Assembly (NCBI GenBank): GCA_903877165.1
Contig: CAIRCU010000022.1
Coordinates: 1-48,766, forward strand
DNA from: Methanobacteriota archaeon
Lineage (GTDB): Archaea > Thermoplasmatota > E2 > DHVEG-1
Direction: 5' to 3'
Length of the DNA: 48,766 nucleotides
Shown piece after piece: positions 1-8,297 of this stretch. Position 1 is the stretch's first letter. Each line of letters opens with the position of its first letter. Position numbers and translations under genes: made by a program. The notes under the pieces are model-generated. The model did not search any database, was not told the DNA's origin, and worked only from the letters and a program-made list of their open reading frames with translations.

Positions 1-127
1 AAGATGTCCTGGGCAGGTGCTTCAGAGCGCCCGCGGACGCGGGCGCGCCCACCCAGTACATGGTAACGAATTCTTGAAGAAAAATAGCGCGATTCATCCC
101 CCATGCTAAAGCATGGGGATTTCTCGC
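1..127 (+). mobile_element. IS200/IS605-type element right end (remnant or edge)
   Basis: Two strong hairpins lie close together. One is an 8-bp G+C stem at 27-34/39-46 with loop GGAC. The other is an 8-bp stem at 99-106/111-118 with loop TAAA, flanked by GCGA (89-92) and TCGC (124-127), which also pair. From memory, a C-run/G-run hairpin inside a GCGATTCATC...TTTCTCGC frame resembles the right ends of archaeal IS200/IS605 (TnpB-type) elements, where the 3' end also forms the omega-RNA scaffold. Bases 1-66 are open in frame 1 and end in TAA, so they could be the tail of a TnpB gene lying outside the window. Element identity is inference. Confidence 0.45.
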
Positions 128-212
128 TTAGAAGACGTTAAAAAGGCATGGTATTTTCCGGTGAAAAAATTTAAATCCAGTAATGCCCTTCCCTGGCGCC
201 AAAGTGATTGCA

Positions 213-440
213 ATGGTTGAATTCGAGACAATGAAAGCAGAAGAAGTCAAATTCGGAAAAAACAACTTCATCGAAGTCGCCCATAAGAAAGCCGTCGGTG
301 AAGCACTCTCAAAAGAATTCATCGCGATCTCCCGTGGATTCTACCTGCCGGATGGGACGAAGAAATGGAAATCCTCCATTACCCTGCCCGACGAGGAAGA
401 TAAAAGGAAGCGGATCGCGGAACTCATCAGCTCCTTCTAA
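213..440 (+). CDS. small conserved archaeal protein, unknown function
   Basis: This encodes a 75-residue soluble, charged protein with no signal peptide or membrane segment. I chose the ATG at 213 (MVEFETMK) over the in-frame ATG at 183, because the ten residues between them look like untranslated leader and an A+T-rich TATA-like stretch sits near 165-177. The pattern 'SRGFYLPDGTKKWKSSITLP' resembles short conserved archaeal proteins of unknown function. I cannot assign a role. The gene is transcribed alone and is followed by a hairpin plus T-run. Confidence 0.65.
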   Translation: MVEFETMKAEEVKFGKNNFIEVAHKKAVGEALSKEFIAISRGFYLPDGTKKWKSSITLPDEEDKRKRIAELISSF

Positions 441-452
441 AAAACACAACCG

Positions 453-494
453 TCCTCTCCTCCCACCGAATGAGAGGAGAGATCCTTTTTTCTC
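453..494 (+). terminator. hairpin plus T-run terminator
   Basis: A C/T-rich arm at 453-461 pairs with a G/A-rich arm at 472-481 (7-bp stem in two possible registers). It is followed by CCTTTTTTCTCTTTT. It lies 13 bases after the stop of the small protein and before the 3' end of the convergent membrane-protein gene. Confidence 0.6.
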
Positions 495-509
495 TTTTCA
501 CCAGAGCGA

Positions 510-1139
510 CTAGACGCGTTTTATCCTGGTGAAGCAGTCATCCTGCTCCCAGATCGTCCAGTTTGGTATATTGCGGTGTAGCGACCGTGGACGGTCCCGT
601 GGATGCCGGAAGTGATGCTGCTCCGAGGCCTCGAAAAACGACGGGAGCCGGGTGGCAATCCATCGTCGGACGATGAACCGCGCGGCAAGCATGCATCCCA
701 GCAGTTCACCGAAGAGCAACGCGACCGAACCCCACCAGCTGAGGGTGAACGCCCGGGCATTCATATCGTACAATAGGATTAGGCGGGATAGGCTCACAAA
801 CGTCAGCGCGGACGCGACGAGGAACCCGAAGTACGTGAAATCTAGGGTCAGCGGCACCGAATGGGTCCCAGACCGCACCAACCCGCGGAACTCGTACAGG
901 TGCAGCAGCAACAAGAACACGGCTGCTGGCCCGATTAGCATGCCGAATAGGTAGACGACCTTACCCGTCTCAGACACCAGGGGAAATAGCCGCCACAACG
1001 CGTACACCGATACAAGAACGAGGATATACCCAATCATGAACACGGTACGAAGACAGTGGTACCGGTGAATCTCGAGCGGTGACGAAGGGCGGTCTTCAGC
1101 CTCACAAGACATGGATTCATTTAATTCTAATGCGGGCAT
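510..1139 (-). CDS. multi-pass membrane protein, unknown
   Basis: The protein has about 209 residues with four hydrophobic segments (roughly residues 32-52, 58-82, 100-122 and 135-156 from the chosen start) and a basic, His/Arg-rich cytosolic tail. I chose the ATG at 1139 (MPALEL) because AGGAGG (complement of 1146-1151) lies exactly 6 bases upstream. Earlier in-frame ATG/TTG codons at 1160 and 1163 overlap or precede that ribosome site. A minus-strand TATA-like element sits near 1181-1192. I do not recognise the family. Confidence 0.7.
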   Translation of the reverse strand: MPALELNESMSCEAEDRPSSPLEIHRYHCLRTVFMIGYILVLVSVYALWRLFPLVSETGKVVYLFGMLIGPAAVFLLLLHLYEFRGLVRSGTHSVPLTLDFTYFGFLVASALTFVSLSRLILLYDMNARAFTLSWWGSVALLFGELLGCMLAARFIVRRWIATRLPSFFEASEQHHFRHPRDRPRSLHRNIPNWTIWEQDDCFTRIKRV

Positions 1140-1392
1140 CGCATTCCTCCTAGAGTGCATCAAAGGGAACGGACTACTGCTATAATATAGTTATTGTTCC
1201 TATTTTTTCCTCCATGGTCTCTCGAGAAACCAAACGTCTCTGAAAAACGATAGCCGCAGACTAGATAAAAGAAACGAATCGCCAGTCCGCCCTCGAAAAG
1301 ATTTGAAAAAACACACCACGCGAGTGCACATCGGTTATTTCGGTCTTCGATAAGGTGCTGCTTTCAATAGCTATTCCTACCGCTCAAAGAGG

Positions 1393-1405
1393 ATATATTT
1401 ATAAA
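1393..1405 (+). promoter_or_regulatory. TATA box of the papain-like peptidase gene
   Basis: ATATATTTATAAA lies about 50 bases before the ATG at 1455 and is a good archaeal box A. The rest of the 315-base gap (1140-1454) holds the divergent promoter of the membrane-protein gene and nothing else I can support. Confidence 0.6.
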
Positions 1406-1454
1406 CATGAACTAATTTAGGTAACCAGTAGGCAATAGTCATAGGGGACCTCTG

Positions 1455-2714
1455 ATGAAAACGCCATGGATTCTGTGTAGTTTATGTATGCTTATGATGT
1501 GCACGCCGGCTGTTCTCGCATCGTGCGGCTGCACACTTGATAACGTTCTCCCGACGGATACCACCCCATGGGTGACTCCCACGGAGCTCGTGACGATGCA
1601 ACAGCAGGCCGTCCAGGACCACTGGACGTTCAGTGTGGGAGAAACCCCGGCGACGCAACGTCCCCTCTGGCAGCTATGCGGGCTTGTCGTACCGAAGGAC
1701 TGGTGGGTTAACGCCTCATTTGACCCCTGCATTCCAACAAAATCCCTCCCAGACAAATGGGACTGGCGTGACCACGACGGCGTCTCCTCAGTGAAGAACC
1801 AAGATGGATGCGGCAGCTGCTGGGCGTTCGGCACCATCGGGCCGTTGGAAAGCGCGATCCTCATTCACGATCATGTCGAGGTAGACCTCTCCGAGGAATG
1901 GCTCGTGAGCTGTAACACAAACCATTGGGGCTGCAACGGCGGCTGGTTCGCCCATGACTATCACCAGTTCCGCACGGACCGGTACAACGGTTCGGGCGCC
2001 GTGCTTGAACAGAACTTCCCGTACAACTCGACTGATGACTTCTGTAATGGGCCGTACCACCATTCGTACCATATCGACTCCTGGAAGTTCGTCGGTTTCG
2101 GCCAAGGGGTTCCTAACGCGGATTCCATTAAACAAGCGATCTATACCTACGGGCCGGTCTCCGTTGCTGTCGCGGTCAACCAGGCCTTCGGCGCCTACAC
2201 CGGCGGGGTGTTTAACAACAATACGCCCGCGGGGATCAACCATTGCGTGACTTTGGTCGGCTGGGATGACACGCAAGGGGAGCATGGCGTCTGGATCCTG
2301 AAGAACTCCTGGGGAACAGGCTGGGGCGAGGACGGGTTCATGCGGATCGAGTACGGATGCTGTCAGGTCGGCTACGCCGCCTGCTACGTGGTCTATCCGG
2401 CGAAGACCAGCCTTGAGGTCCACGGTGGGCCACTCGGCCTGCAGGTCGGGTTCCACGACAAAGGGAACACGACGCTTACGTCAGTGGGCTGGAAGATTAC
2501 AATGACGGGGGGGATACAGCACCGGGTGAATGTGAATCTGTCCGATACGATCGCTGAACTGAATTCATCCCAGGTTGTGACTCAGCGGGTTCCCATCCTT
2601 GGACTTGGCAAGGTGCAAATCATCGTCACTGCGAAGCCCAGCAATGCAGGGAAGCAATGTACGGCTGTCACGGGGTTCCTCCTCGGGACGCTCCTCATCG
2701 TCGAAGCCCCCTAA
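1455..2714 (+). CDS. secreted papain-like (C1) cysteine peptidase
   Basis: This is a 419-residue protein with an N-terminal signal peptide (about residues 1-23, ending near VLAS-C). A short pro-region leads to a C1 peptidase domain starting at about residue 101 (WDWRDH). The oxyanion Gln116 and nucleophile Cys122 lie in QDGCGSCWAF, the catalytic His263 in NHCVTLVGW and Asn284 in LKNSWGTGWG, so the full active site is present. Several extra Cys pairs suggest disulfides. Residues from about 315 form a beta-rich C-terminal domain typical of secreted proteins. The enzyme probably hydrolyses extracellular protein. It is one of two C1 and two clear C25 enzymes in this window. Confidence 0.93.
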   Translation: MKTPWILCSLCMLMMCTPAVLASCGCTLDNVLPTDTTPWVTPTELVTMQQQAVQDHWTFSVGETPATQRPLWQLCGLVVPKDWWVNASFDPCIPTKSLPDKWDWRDHDGVSSVKNQDGCGSCWAFGTIGPLESAILIHDHVEVDLSEEWLVSCNTNHWGCNGGWFAHDYHQFRTDRYNGSGAVLEQNFPYNSTDDFCNGPYHHSYHIDSWKFVGFGQGVPNADSIKQAIYTYGPVSVAVAVNQAFGAYTGGVFNNNTPAGINHCVTLVGWDDTQGEHGVWILKNSWGTGWGEDGFMRIEYGCCQVGYAACYVVYPAKTSLEVHGGPLGLQVGFHDKGNTTLTSVGWKITMTGGIQHRVNVNLSDTIAELNSSQVVTQRVPILGLGKVQIIVTAKPSNAGKQCTAVTGFLLGTLLIVEAP

Positions 2715-2730
2715 GTGAGAGTACACATCT

Positions 2731-2871
2731 ATGAAGCGAGAGATGTGCCCGTTCTGTGGGCATCGGTGGATCTGCAAGTCGCGGGAGAACCCGATCCACT
2801 GCCCGAACTGCGAACAGGAGTTCTACGAGCTGCCACGGATGATTGACCAGAAGGTTGACCGAGAGTTTTAA
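2731..2871 (+). CDS. 46-residue zinc-ribbon micro-protein
   Basis: The frame starts at ATG 2731, 17 bases after the peptidase stop, and ends at TAA 2869-2871. The protein begins MKREMCPFCGHRW and has a second knuckle, HCPNCEQEF, giving CxxC...CxxC spacing typical of a rubredoxin-like zinc ribbon. It lacks a signal peptide, so it is probably cytosolic. Its position suggests co-transcription with the peptidase gene. The function is unknown; small zinc ribbons of this kind often bind nucleic acid or protein partners. Confidence 0.7.
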   Translation: MKREMCPFCGHRWICKSRENPIHCPNCEQEFYELPRMIDQKVDREF

Positions 2872-2936
2872 CGAAAAAGAAACATTAAAGAGGATGGGAT
2901 GGATGCAGAGGCCTCAGATGGGATGGTGAGGGCTCC

Positions 2937-3320
2937 ATGGCGGATTTTCTCACGGAAGAAGGCACCTTGATACTCACCGGGATGATCATCACCTTCGTCA
3001 CCGGGTTTCTCTATACGACGACGACGCATGGGTTCAAGAGCGGCGGAAAGTACCGCAAGAAGCACGAAGCGGTCGCCATCTACCTGGGAGCAATGGGCGT
3101 CCTGGGGCTGCTAACCCCGGTCATCAACGAGCTGTCCAAGATCATCATTAAGCTGGTGCCGATCATCTCGATTTTTGGGGTGTTCGTCATCGGTGCGAAC
3201 TTCATTTTGCATCACAACATCAAGAAATGGCGGCATACCTCGGTACAGTCCCTCCTGATCTATTTCTCAGGGGCGTTCCTCGTCGTCCTCGGCTACCTCA
3301 TCACCTCCATCACCGCATAA
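2937..3320 (+). CDS. small four-helix membrane protein, unknown
   Basis: This is a 127-residue protein with four hydrophobic segments (about residues 10-27, 44-62, 68-90 and 103-124) and short basic loops such as KYRKKHE. A GGTGAGG ribosome site lies before the ATG. It follows the zinc-ribbon gene on the same strand at a 65-base distance, so it may belong to the same transcript. I see no motif that names a family. Confidence 0.7.
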   Translation: MADFLTEEGTLILTGMIITFVTGFLYTTTTHGFKSGGKYRKKHEAVAIYLGAMGVLGLLTPVINELSKIIIKLVPIISIFGVFVIGANFILHHNIKKWRHTSVQSLLIYFSGAFLVVLGYLITSITA

Positions 3321-3433
3321 GGCGCCAGAAAGACGTGGCTGTAGGGGGATGTTACCCAGCCGTCGTGTCGTTCTAGCCACAAGTGTCAAACAAATATTAT
3401 ATATGACATAAGAGAAGGGTGCTCTGAGGGGAT

Positions 3434-5320
3434 ATGAGAACTCTCTCGTGCCTTCTGCTCGTCAGCCTCCTATGCACCACTGGATACGGCATGAGCGTCC
3501 CCGATGCAGGCTCGCAGACGCACGTCATGCAGGCGTCCGTCAGTTTCGACCACCCGCTCATTACCGCCCAAGATACGTACGTCACGGTGACGATGCAGGG
3601 TGCAACGAGCGAACTGCGAGACGAAGGAAAACCAGTGCTCCCCTACGTGACCAAAGTCTTCTCATTCCAGTCAGGAACAGCCATTGAATCAGTCTCGGTC
3701 GATTATGCTGCGTCTATGAACGAGACGGTCCCTGGGGTCATCCAGCCAGCCCCATCACCGATCCTGACGAACACCGCGGCCTCTACTGCTACACGACAGG
3801 CAGACCCTGAGGTCTACAACAGCTCAGACCTCTTCCCCGACCATTCCTCGGAGTACACCGTGAAGCACGGAGCGCACAACACGATCTACCTGTCAGTCAC
3901 CTTATATCCGGTCCGCTATGACCCAGCAGCCCAGATAGTGAATATCAGCCAGGAAGCAACCGTCACCGTTCATTACCGTGACTCAAGGTCTGGCTCATCC
4001 CCCCTTGAAAATAAATATGATTTACTCATCATTGCTCCCCGGAGATTCGTCTCCCTGCTACAGCCGCTGGTGAACCATAAGAACGCGCTTGGCATCAAAA
4101 CCATGATCAAGACGACGGAGGATATCTACCGGACCTACAAGAAAGGCCGCGATGCCCCGGAGAAAATCAAACTCTGCATCGCAGACATGAACCAAACCTA
4201 TGGCGTGCAGTACGTCCTGCTCGTGGGAGGACGCCGAGGCCAACTCTTCGGCTGGTACGTCCCGGAACGCATCGTCCATAACGACGACGGATGGGAGGCA
4301 GGCTACGCCAGCGACCTCTATTACGCCGACCTCTACAAATACAACGCCACCACGGGAACAACTCAATTCGACGACTGGGACAGTAACCACAACAACGTGA
4401 TCGGAGAATGGAACGAGAACGCCTCCAAATGTGACATCATCGACCATATCCCCGATGTCTGCGTCGGCCGGCTCGCCTGCGTCTACCCCAGTGAAGTAAC
4501 CACCGTCGTCAATAAAATCATCTCCTACGAAAACAGCACAAATTCCTCCTGGTTCAAAAAAATGATCTGTGTGGCAGGCGACACCTTCGTACCTGGCATC
4601 AACGGCGACCTCTCAGGAATCCCTGAGGGGGAAATCGAATGCGACCAGGCGGCAGCCTGCGTGCAATCACAAGGATTCAATGTCACCAAACTGTATACCT
4701 CCACTGGTTCTTTTTCGAAGACACAGGACGTCATCGACGCCATCTCGGACGGCGCTGGCCTGGTCATGTTCGCAGGGCACGGCAATCCCTCCTCATGGGC
4801 CACGCATGCGCCCGACTCCGATGAGTTCATCATAGGATTGTCGTTGAAGACGGCAGGGCAGTTGACGAACAAGGACAAACTCCCCATTGTCGTGATCGGC
4901 GGCTGTCACAACAGTCAGTTCAATGTGACCATGCGGCATCTCCCCTTGCTTCTGCTCAGTTATGCGATGAATCATTCCCACACCCGTTTGTTCTACATGG
5001 AATGGGTCCCGGAGTGCCTGAGCTGGTATTTGGTGAGCATGCGTTCTGGCGGGGCTATTGCAACGATCGGGTCAACGGGGCTTGGGTACGGCGATATCGG
5101 CTATGCGACCCTGCAACACCGCGGTGGATGGCTGGATGCACGATTCTTCAACGCCTATGGCAATCAGAGTAAGCATATCCTGGGTGAGGCGCACAGCCAG
5201 GCAATCACTGATTATGTGACGCTCATCGGTGGGGATAATTCGAACCAGATCGACCGTAAAACCATCGAAGAGTGGACGCTGTTCGGGGATCCATCCTTGC
5301 TTATCGGCGGTCATTCTTAA
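3434..5320 (+). CDS. secreted gingipain-like (C25) cysteine peptidase
   Basis: This is a 628-residue protein with a signal peptide (residues 1-19). Residues about 30-190 match the C25 pro-domain style (DEGKPVLPYVTKVF). The catalytic domain begins near YDLLIIAPRRFV. The His/Cys dyad is visible: His449 in MFAGHGNPSSW and Cys491 in VIGGCHNSQF. The domain closes with the usual LFGDPSLLIGG, and no C-terminal Ig-like or anchor segment follows. It is probably a released endopeptidase. A TATA-like ATATTATATATG lies near 3395-3406. Confidence 0.9.
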   Translation: MRTLSCLLLVSLLCTTGYGMSVPDAGSQTHVMQASVSFDHPLITAQDTYVTVTMQGATSELRDEGKPVLPYVTKVFSFQSGTAIESVSVDYAASMNETVPGVIQPAPSPILTNTAASTATRQADPEVYNSSDLFPDHSSEYTVKHGAHNTIYLSVTLYPVRYDPAAQIVNISQEATVTVHYRDSRSGSSPLENKYDLLIIAPRRFVSLLQPLVNHKNALGIKTMIKTTEDIYRTYKKGRDAPEKIKLCIADMNQTYGVQYVLLVGGRRGQLFGWYVPERIVHNDDGWEAGYASDLYYADLYKYNATTGTTQFDDWDSNHNNVIGEWNENASKCDIIDHIPDVCVGRLACVYPSEVTTVVNKIISYENSTNSSWFKKMICVAGDTFVPGINGDLSGIPEGEIECDQAAACVQSQGFNVTKLYTSTGSFSKTQDVIDAISDGAGLVMFAGHGNPSSWATHAPDSDEFIIGLSLKTAGQLTNKDKLPIVVIGGCHNSQFNVTMRHLPLLLLSYAMNHSHTRLFYMEWVPECLSWYLVSMRSGGAIATIGSTGLGYGDIGYATLQHRGGWLDARFFNAYGNQSKHILGEAHSQAITDYVTLIGGDNSNQIDRKTIEEWTLFGDPSLLIGGHS

Positions 5321-5480
5321 GGAGAAAATCCTTTTTCTAAAAAGAGATTGTCAGTATAACGCAGCTGATGGGCACCATTCTCCCACTTGATGGCGAGGAG
5401 CACATAAACACCCAAACCGGGCATTGGACGCCACTCACGAAAATAACCATCTCTTCAGATGCGACCACACCGAACTTCTC

Positions 5481-6068
5481 TCAGTTCACTATTTTTAATT
5501 GATTTTCCCTTTTTTTGGCCGAGAAAAGAGGTTGAGCCATCGCGTTTTTTTTCTTTGATTCCTCGATTGAGACGATTCCCTTGTTTCCGCAGTTCGAACA
5601 CACAACGTTGATTTTCTTTCCCGGGTAATCCTCGTATGTGGTATTCGTTCCGCACAGCGGATATGAGGTAACTATCTTGATTTTTCCATCAGGTTTGAGG
5701 TCATACTCATAGAATACCGTATCATCGATGACGTAGAACATATGTGTTTGTTCGCTCTCGTGTTTTGAGGAGTAATGGATCATGGGTTTTCCGAGTTCCT
5801 CCCCGATTTTCGCGAGCCAAAACGCATGCAGACGCCGCTCTCTACAAGCACTCCGCGGACCGCAGAATGGGCCTGGTGCTATCTACATCTGCCCAGCAGG
5901 AGTATTTTTCGGCGACAGAATGCGGCAGGTCTTCCGCTGAGACTTTAGACCACGCAGTACTCCCAGCCGCTGTTGATAAAAAAACAGATTGATACGTGAC
6001 TCTTCCACTGCTTTTTTTAGACGTCTTCTCTTCGGGGATCTGAGCGCCAGCAGGTACAGCGGCTGCAT
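5481..6068 (-). pseudogene. 195-codon frame interrupted by one in-frame TAG
   Basis: On the minus strand one frame is open from ATG 6068 to the stop at 5481, except for TAG at codon 62 (5883-5885). Both sides read like one protein: KNTPAGQM, then the stop, then IAPGPFCGPRSACRERRLHAFW. Downstream are a CSNCG motif and a charged C-terminus. A single-base change from a Tyr codon would restore the frame. It may be a recent pseudogene, or an amber codon read through (for example as pyrrolysine), or an assembly error. The 3' part alone (ATG at 5783) would give 100 residues. The function is not recognised. Confidence 0.5.
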
Positions 6069-6245
6069 TTCTCACTATTGCAGCAGAACTTTGTGGTGAA
6101 CGCAGAACACAAGAGGATGGCGGCAGACGGAACCGATGCTACAGAAGGTATCCATTAGAAACAAGTACAAAAGACGTATGGAAAGGTTCAACAGAGATAT
6201 TCACTACCGGATCTATCATTATTTTACATGGAGGGATAGGCTAAA

Positions 6246-6261
6246 GAATTTATATTATATA
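6246..6261 (+). promoter_or_regulatory. TATA box of the MBL-fold gene
   Basis: GAATTTATATTATATA lies about 20-30 bases before the ATG at 6278, so the transcript probably has a very short leader. The stretch 6069-6245 holds no gene I can support. Confidence 0.55.
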
Positions 6262-6277
6262 CCGTAAGCGGAACGCT

Positions 6278-7450
6278 ATGACCGTGGAGAAGAGCGATGG
6301 CAAAATCCTTAAAATTTTCTTAGTCGCTGTCGCACTGGTTTTTGTCGGTGCCCTAGTCTATATCCAATTCTTCTCCAGCTCTGTGCACACCGCCCCTGTG
6401 TTTGCAGATACCATGAAGCCATCTGCAGATGTCAAGCAACTAGATGGCAAGATACTAAACACAGGCCCTGAGAACACATCGGAAACACGGCTCGCTGTTC
6501 TCCATGACTTCGACGAGTTTATCAAAGCAAAATTCAAAGATTTAACAACCCCACAGGGTTACCAAGAAGTCTACATGCTCCTCAAGACCCGAATAGATAG
6601 AGCCATCCAAGAAATAAACGAAACCAGCGTACCACCAGGTGAACTGAAACTCTGGTACATATACAACATGGGCATCATTGCGAAAACTAGCAATGCAACA
6701 ATCGGATTTGACCTGGCCGGCTCGTACGTATACCCGTCCTTGGCAAACCTTGGCGGGTACGTTGACATGCTGTTGATTTCCCATACGCACGGCGACCACT
6801 TCGATAAAAACGTCATACTGAAAGCAAAGGAACATGGAGCTACCATTATTGTCCCAGACGGAAAAGTCAGGATCGACTACTCCGGTCTCACCCCATTCAT
6901 CGTCAAGGACCCCGGGGGAGTAGACATGCTGGACGCGATAAAACAGTTCGACATTAACACATCGGGATTGACTGCGATTGAACCCAACGAGACGATGATC
7001 ATAAAAGGCGTGTCCGTGACCGCATACTCGGGAGAACATAGAACTCCAGAGGAGAACGCCGCTGAAGGCATATATGATACTCCCGTGGACTGGTACTATG
7101 TGAATGCATCCGGGTTCGGCTTGTTGCACACCGGTGACGGTTTCCTCTACGACAACGTCCCAGACTTCTCAGCCAAGCGCGTGGATGTTTTCTTCATCCA
7201 TTATACTGATGGACTTACCTGCGAAACGTTCTATAAGATGGTACCAAACGCCAAGGTGATGCTACCGCTTCACCTCCACGAACTTGGTCATGGTAGGGGG
7301 ATATTCGATTATGGCATGTTCAAGAATGCACTGGATCAGTACGATCATGGTTATCTTACATTGAATTTTGTGCAGCCGAAACCGACGCCGATGAGATACG
7401 TACCAATGATCTGGGGCGAGAGCCTAGAACTAGGGAATAACTCCCAGTAG
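6278..7450 (+). CDS. membrane-anchored metallo-beta-lactamase-fold hydrolase
   Basis: This is a 390-residue protein with one N-terminal transmembrane anchor (about residues 11-32), which places the catalytic domain outside the membrane. The MBL signature HTHGDHFD (His169, His171, Asp173, His174) binds two metals. Further ligand candidates are in YSGEHRT, LLHTGDG and the late LPLHLHELGH. The overall pattern is closest to the UlaG/ZnMBL (L-ascorbate lactonase-like) branch. The substrate is unknown. A membrane-protein gene follows after 40 bases with its own TATA box. Confidence 0.82.
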   Translation: MTVEKSDGKILKIFLVAVALVFVGALVYIQFFSSSVHTAPVFADTMKPSADVKQLDGKILNTGPENTSETRLAVLHDFDEFIKAKFKDLTTPQGYQEVYMLLKTRIDRAIQEINETSVPPGELKLWYIYNMGIIAKTSNATIGFDLAGSYVYPSLANLGGYVDMLLISHTHGDHFDKNVILKAKEHGATIIVPDGKVRIDYSGLTPFIVKDPGGVDMLDAIKQFDINTSGLTAIEPNETMIIKGVSVTAYSGEHRTPEENAAEGIYDTPVDWYYVNASGFGLLHTGDGFLYDNVPDFSAKRVDVFFIHYTDGLTCETFYKMVPNAKVMLPLHLHELGHGRGIFDYGMFKNALDQYDHGYLTLNFVQPKPTPMRYVPMIWGESLELGNNSQ

Positions 7451-7456
7451 ACACTA

Positions 7457-7467
7457 CTTTTATATAC
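7457..7467 (+). promoter_or_regulatory. TATA box of the 7491 gene
   Basis: CTTTTATATAC lies about 25-30 bases before ATG 7491, which suggests a leaderless or nearly leaderless transcript. Confidence 0.5.
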
Positions 7468-7490
7468 AGTTTTACTGATAGCCAAATATC

Positions 7491-7916
7491 ATGAAAGAAC
7501 TCTACTTTTATGTGTTGTTTGCAGCATTTTTCGCGGCACAGGCAGGACTGATCATGGGCGGGGTTTTAGACCCAGTATTCTCGTATTCTGTAAGTAACAT
7601 CCTCTTCAGCGTGTTCATAGCGGCCGTCGTCATATACATGGGATGGAATCTCTCGGAGTCCGGCATAAAAAAAGTCGCGATAAAAGGAGCTATTGCTGCG
7701 TTTGTTGGCGTCACCGTCATTACGTGCGCAACCTTACTTGGGTACACCATCGGGAAACCCATACTGGGAGTATCGCTTCCTTCAGCAGCCTACCTCTTTG
7801 TTCCTATATTGTCCTTACTTGTGTTGAACGTCATACTGTATGCAGTGCTAGCCGTCTTGGGAGCGTGGGTCGCGCAGAGATCCAAGCCAGTACAAAATCC
7901 TCCTTCGACGCAATAA
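7491..7916 (+). CDS. four-helix membrane protein, unknown
   Basis: This is a 141-residue, very hydrophobic protein with four predicted membrane segments (about residues 6-24, 32-52, 64-86 and 99-126) and a short polar C-terminal tail (QRSKPVQNPPSTQ). It sits directly downstream of the anchored MBL-fold protein, so a functional link is possible but unproven. No family motif is recognised. Confidence 0.7.
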   Translation: MKELYFYVLFAAFFAAQAGLIMGGVLDPVFSYSVSNILFSVFIAAVVIYMGWNLSESGIKKVAIKGAIAAFVGVTVITCATLLGYTIGKPILGVSLPSAAYLFVPILSLLVLNVILYAVLAVLGAWVAQRSKPVQNPPSTQ

Positions 7917-8018
7917 ATAGCATGGCTTTCCCCCAGTAGGATAGCGAGACAAGCAAAAAAAACCGACTGAACACCGAATTTGGCTCTGTCGCCAGACTTT
8001 TCTCCCGAAGAAGATAAT

Positions 8019-8090
8019 GGGCCTGTTGCGATTTGAACGCAAGTCGATGGCTCCCGAAGCCACAAGGATACCAAGCTACCCCACAGGCCC
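8019..8090 (-). tRNA. tRNA-Pro (CGG)
   Basis: The 72-base minus-strand sequence folds as a complete cloverleaf. The acceptor is GGGCCTG/CAGGCCC. The anticodon stem GTGGC/GCCAT carries loop TTCGGGA, so the anticodon is CGG. The T arm is TTGCG-TTCAAAT-CGCAA. No intron is seen and CCA is not encoded. Confidence 0.93.
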
Positions 8091-8197
8091 AAGACGACGT
8101 CTCGTAATAAAGAATCAGGTTATTAGATTTGCCTTGACGCCAGGATAAAACGCTCCTTCGAAGGGAAAATCCCTGCACTCAAAGAGCGAAGAGAAAC

Positions 8198-8250
8198 CCG
8201 AGAGAGCCTGAGCTATCGATGAAGCTAGTAAGCGTTTTCGGCCCTCTCGG
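8198..8250. repeat. inverted repeat in a structured intergenic stretch
   Basis: CCGAGAG (8198-8204) pairs perfectly with CTCTCGG (8244-8250), and an inner GCC/GGC can extend the stem. It lies between tRNA-Pro and the 3' end of the PKD-C25 peptidase gene. A CTGA...GATGA arrangement (8208-8222) in the loop loosely recalls the D'/C' boxes of a C/D guide RNA, but outer C and D boxes are not convincing. It may be a small RNA or a 3'-UTR structure. Confidence 0.35.
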
Positions 8251-8273
8251 ATGTCCCCGTTGAAATGAGGTAG

Positions 8274-8293
8274 AGGGATGCTACGAGATCCCT
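8274..8293 (-). terminator. 3' hairpin after the PKD-C25 peptidase gene
   Basis: AGGGAT (8274-8279) pairs with ATCCCT (8288-8293) five bases beyond the stop codon of the minus-strand peptidase gene. No long T-run follows, so termination activity is uncertain. Confidence 0.35.
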
Positions 8294-8297
8294 TCGG

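Noticed and set aside
5368-5502. 44-residue frame after the first C25 peptidase gene
   Set aside because: It reads fairly protein-like, but it has no clear ribosome site, overlaps the end of the amber-interrupted gene and is too short to support alone.
5842-6075. 77-residue Ala/Ser-rich frame on the minus strand
   Set aside because: It overlaps the amber-interrupted frame, which continues better into the downstream protein-like sequence. It remains a less likely alternative.
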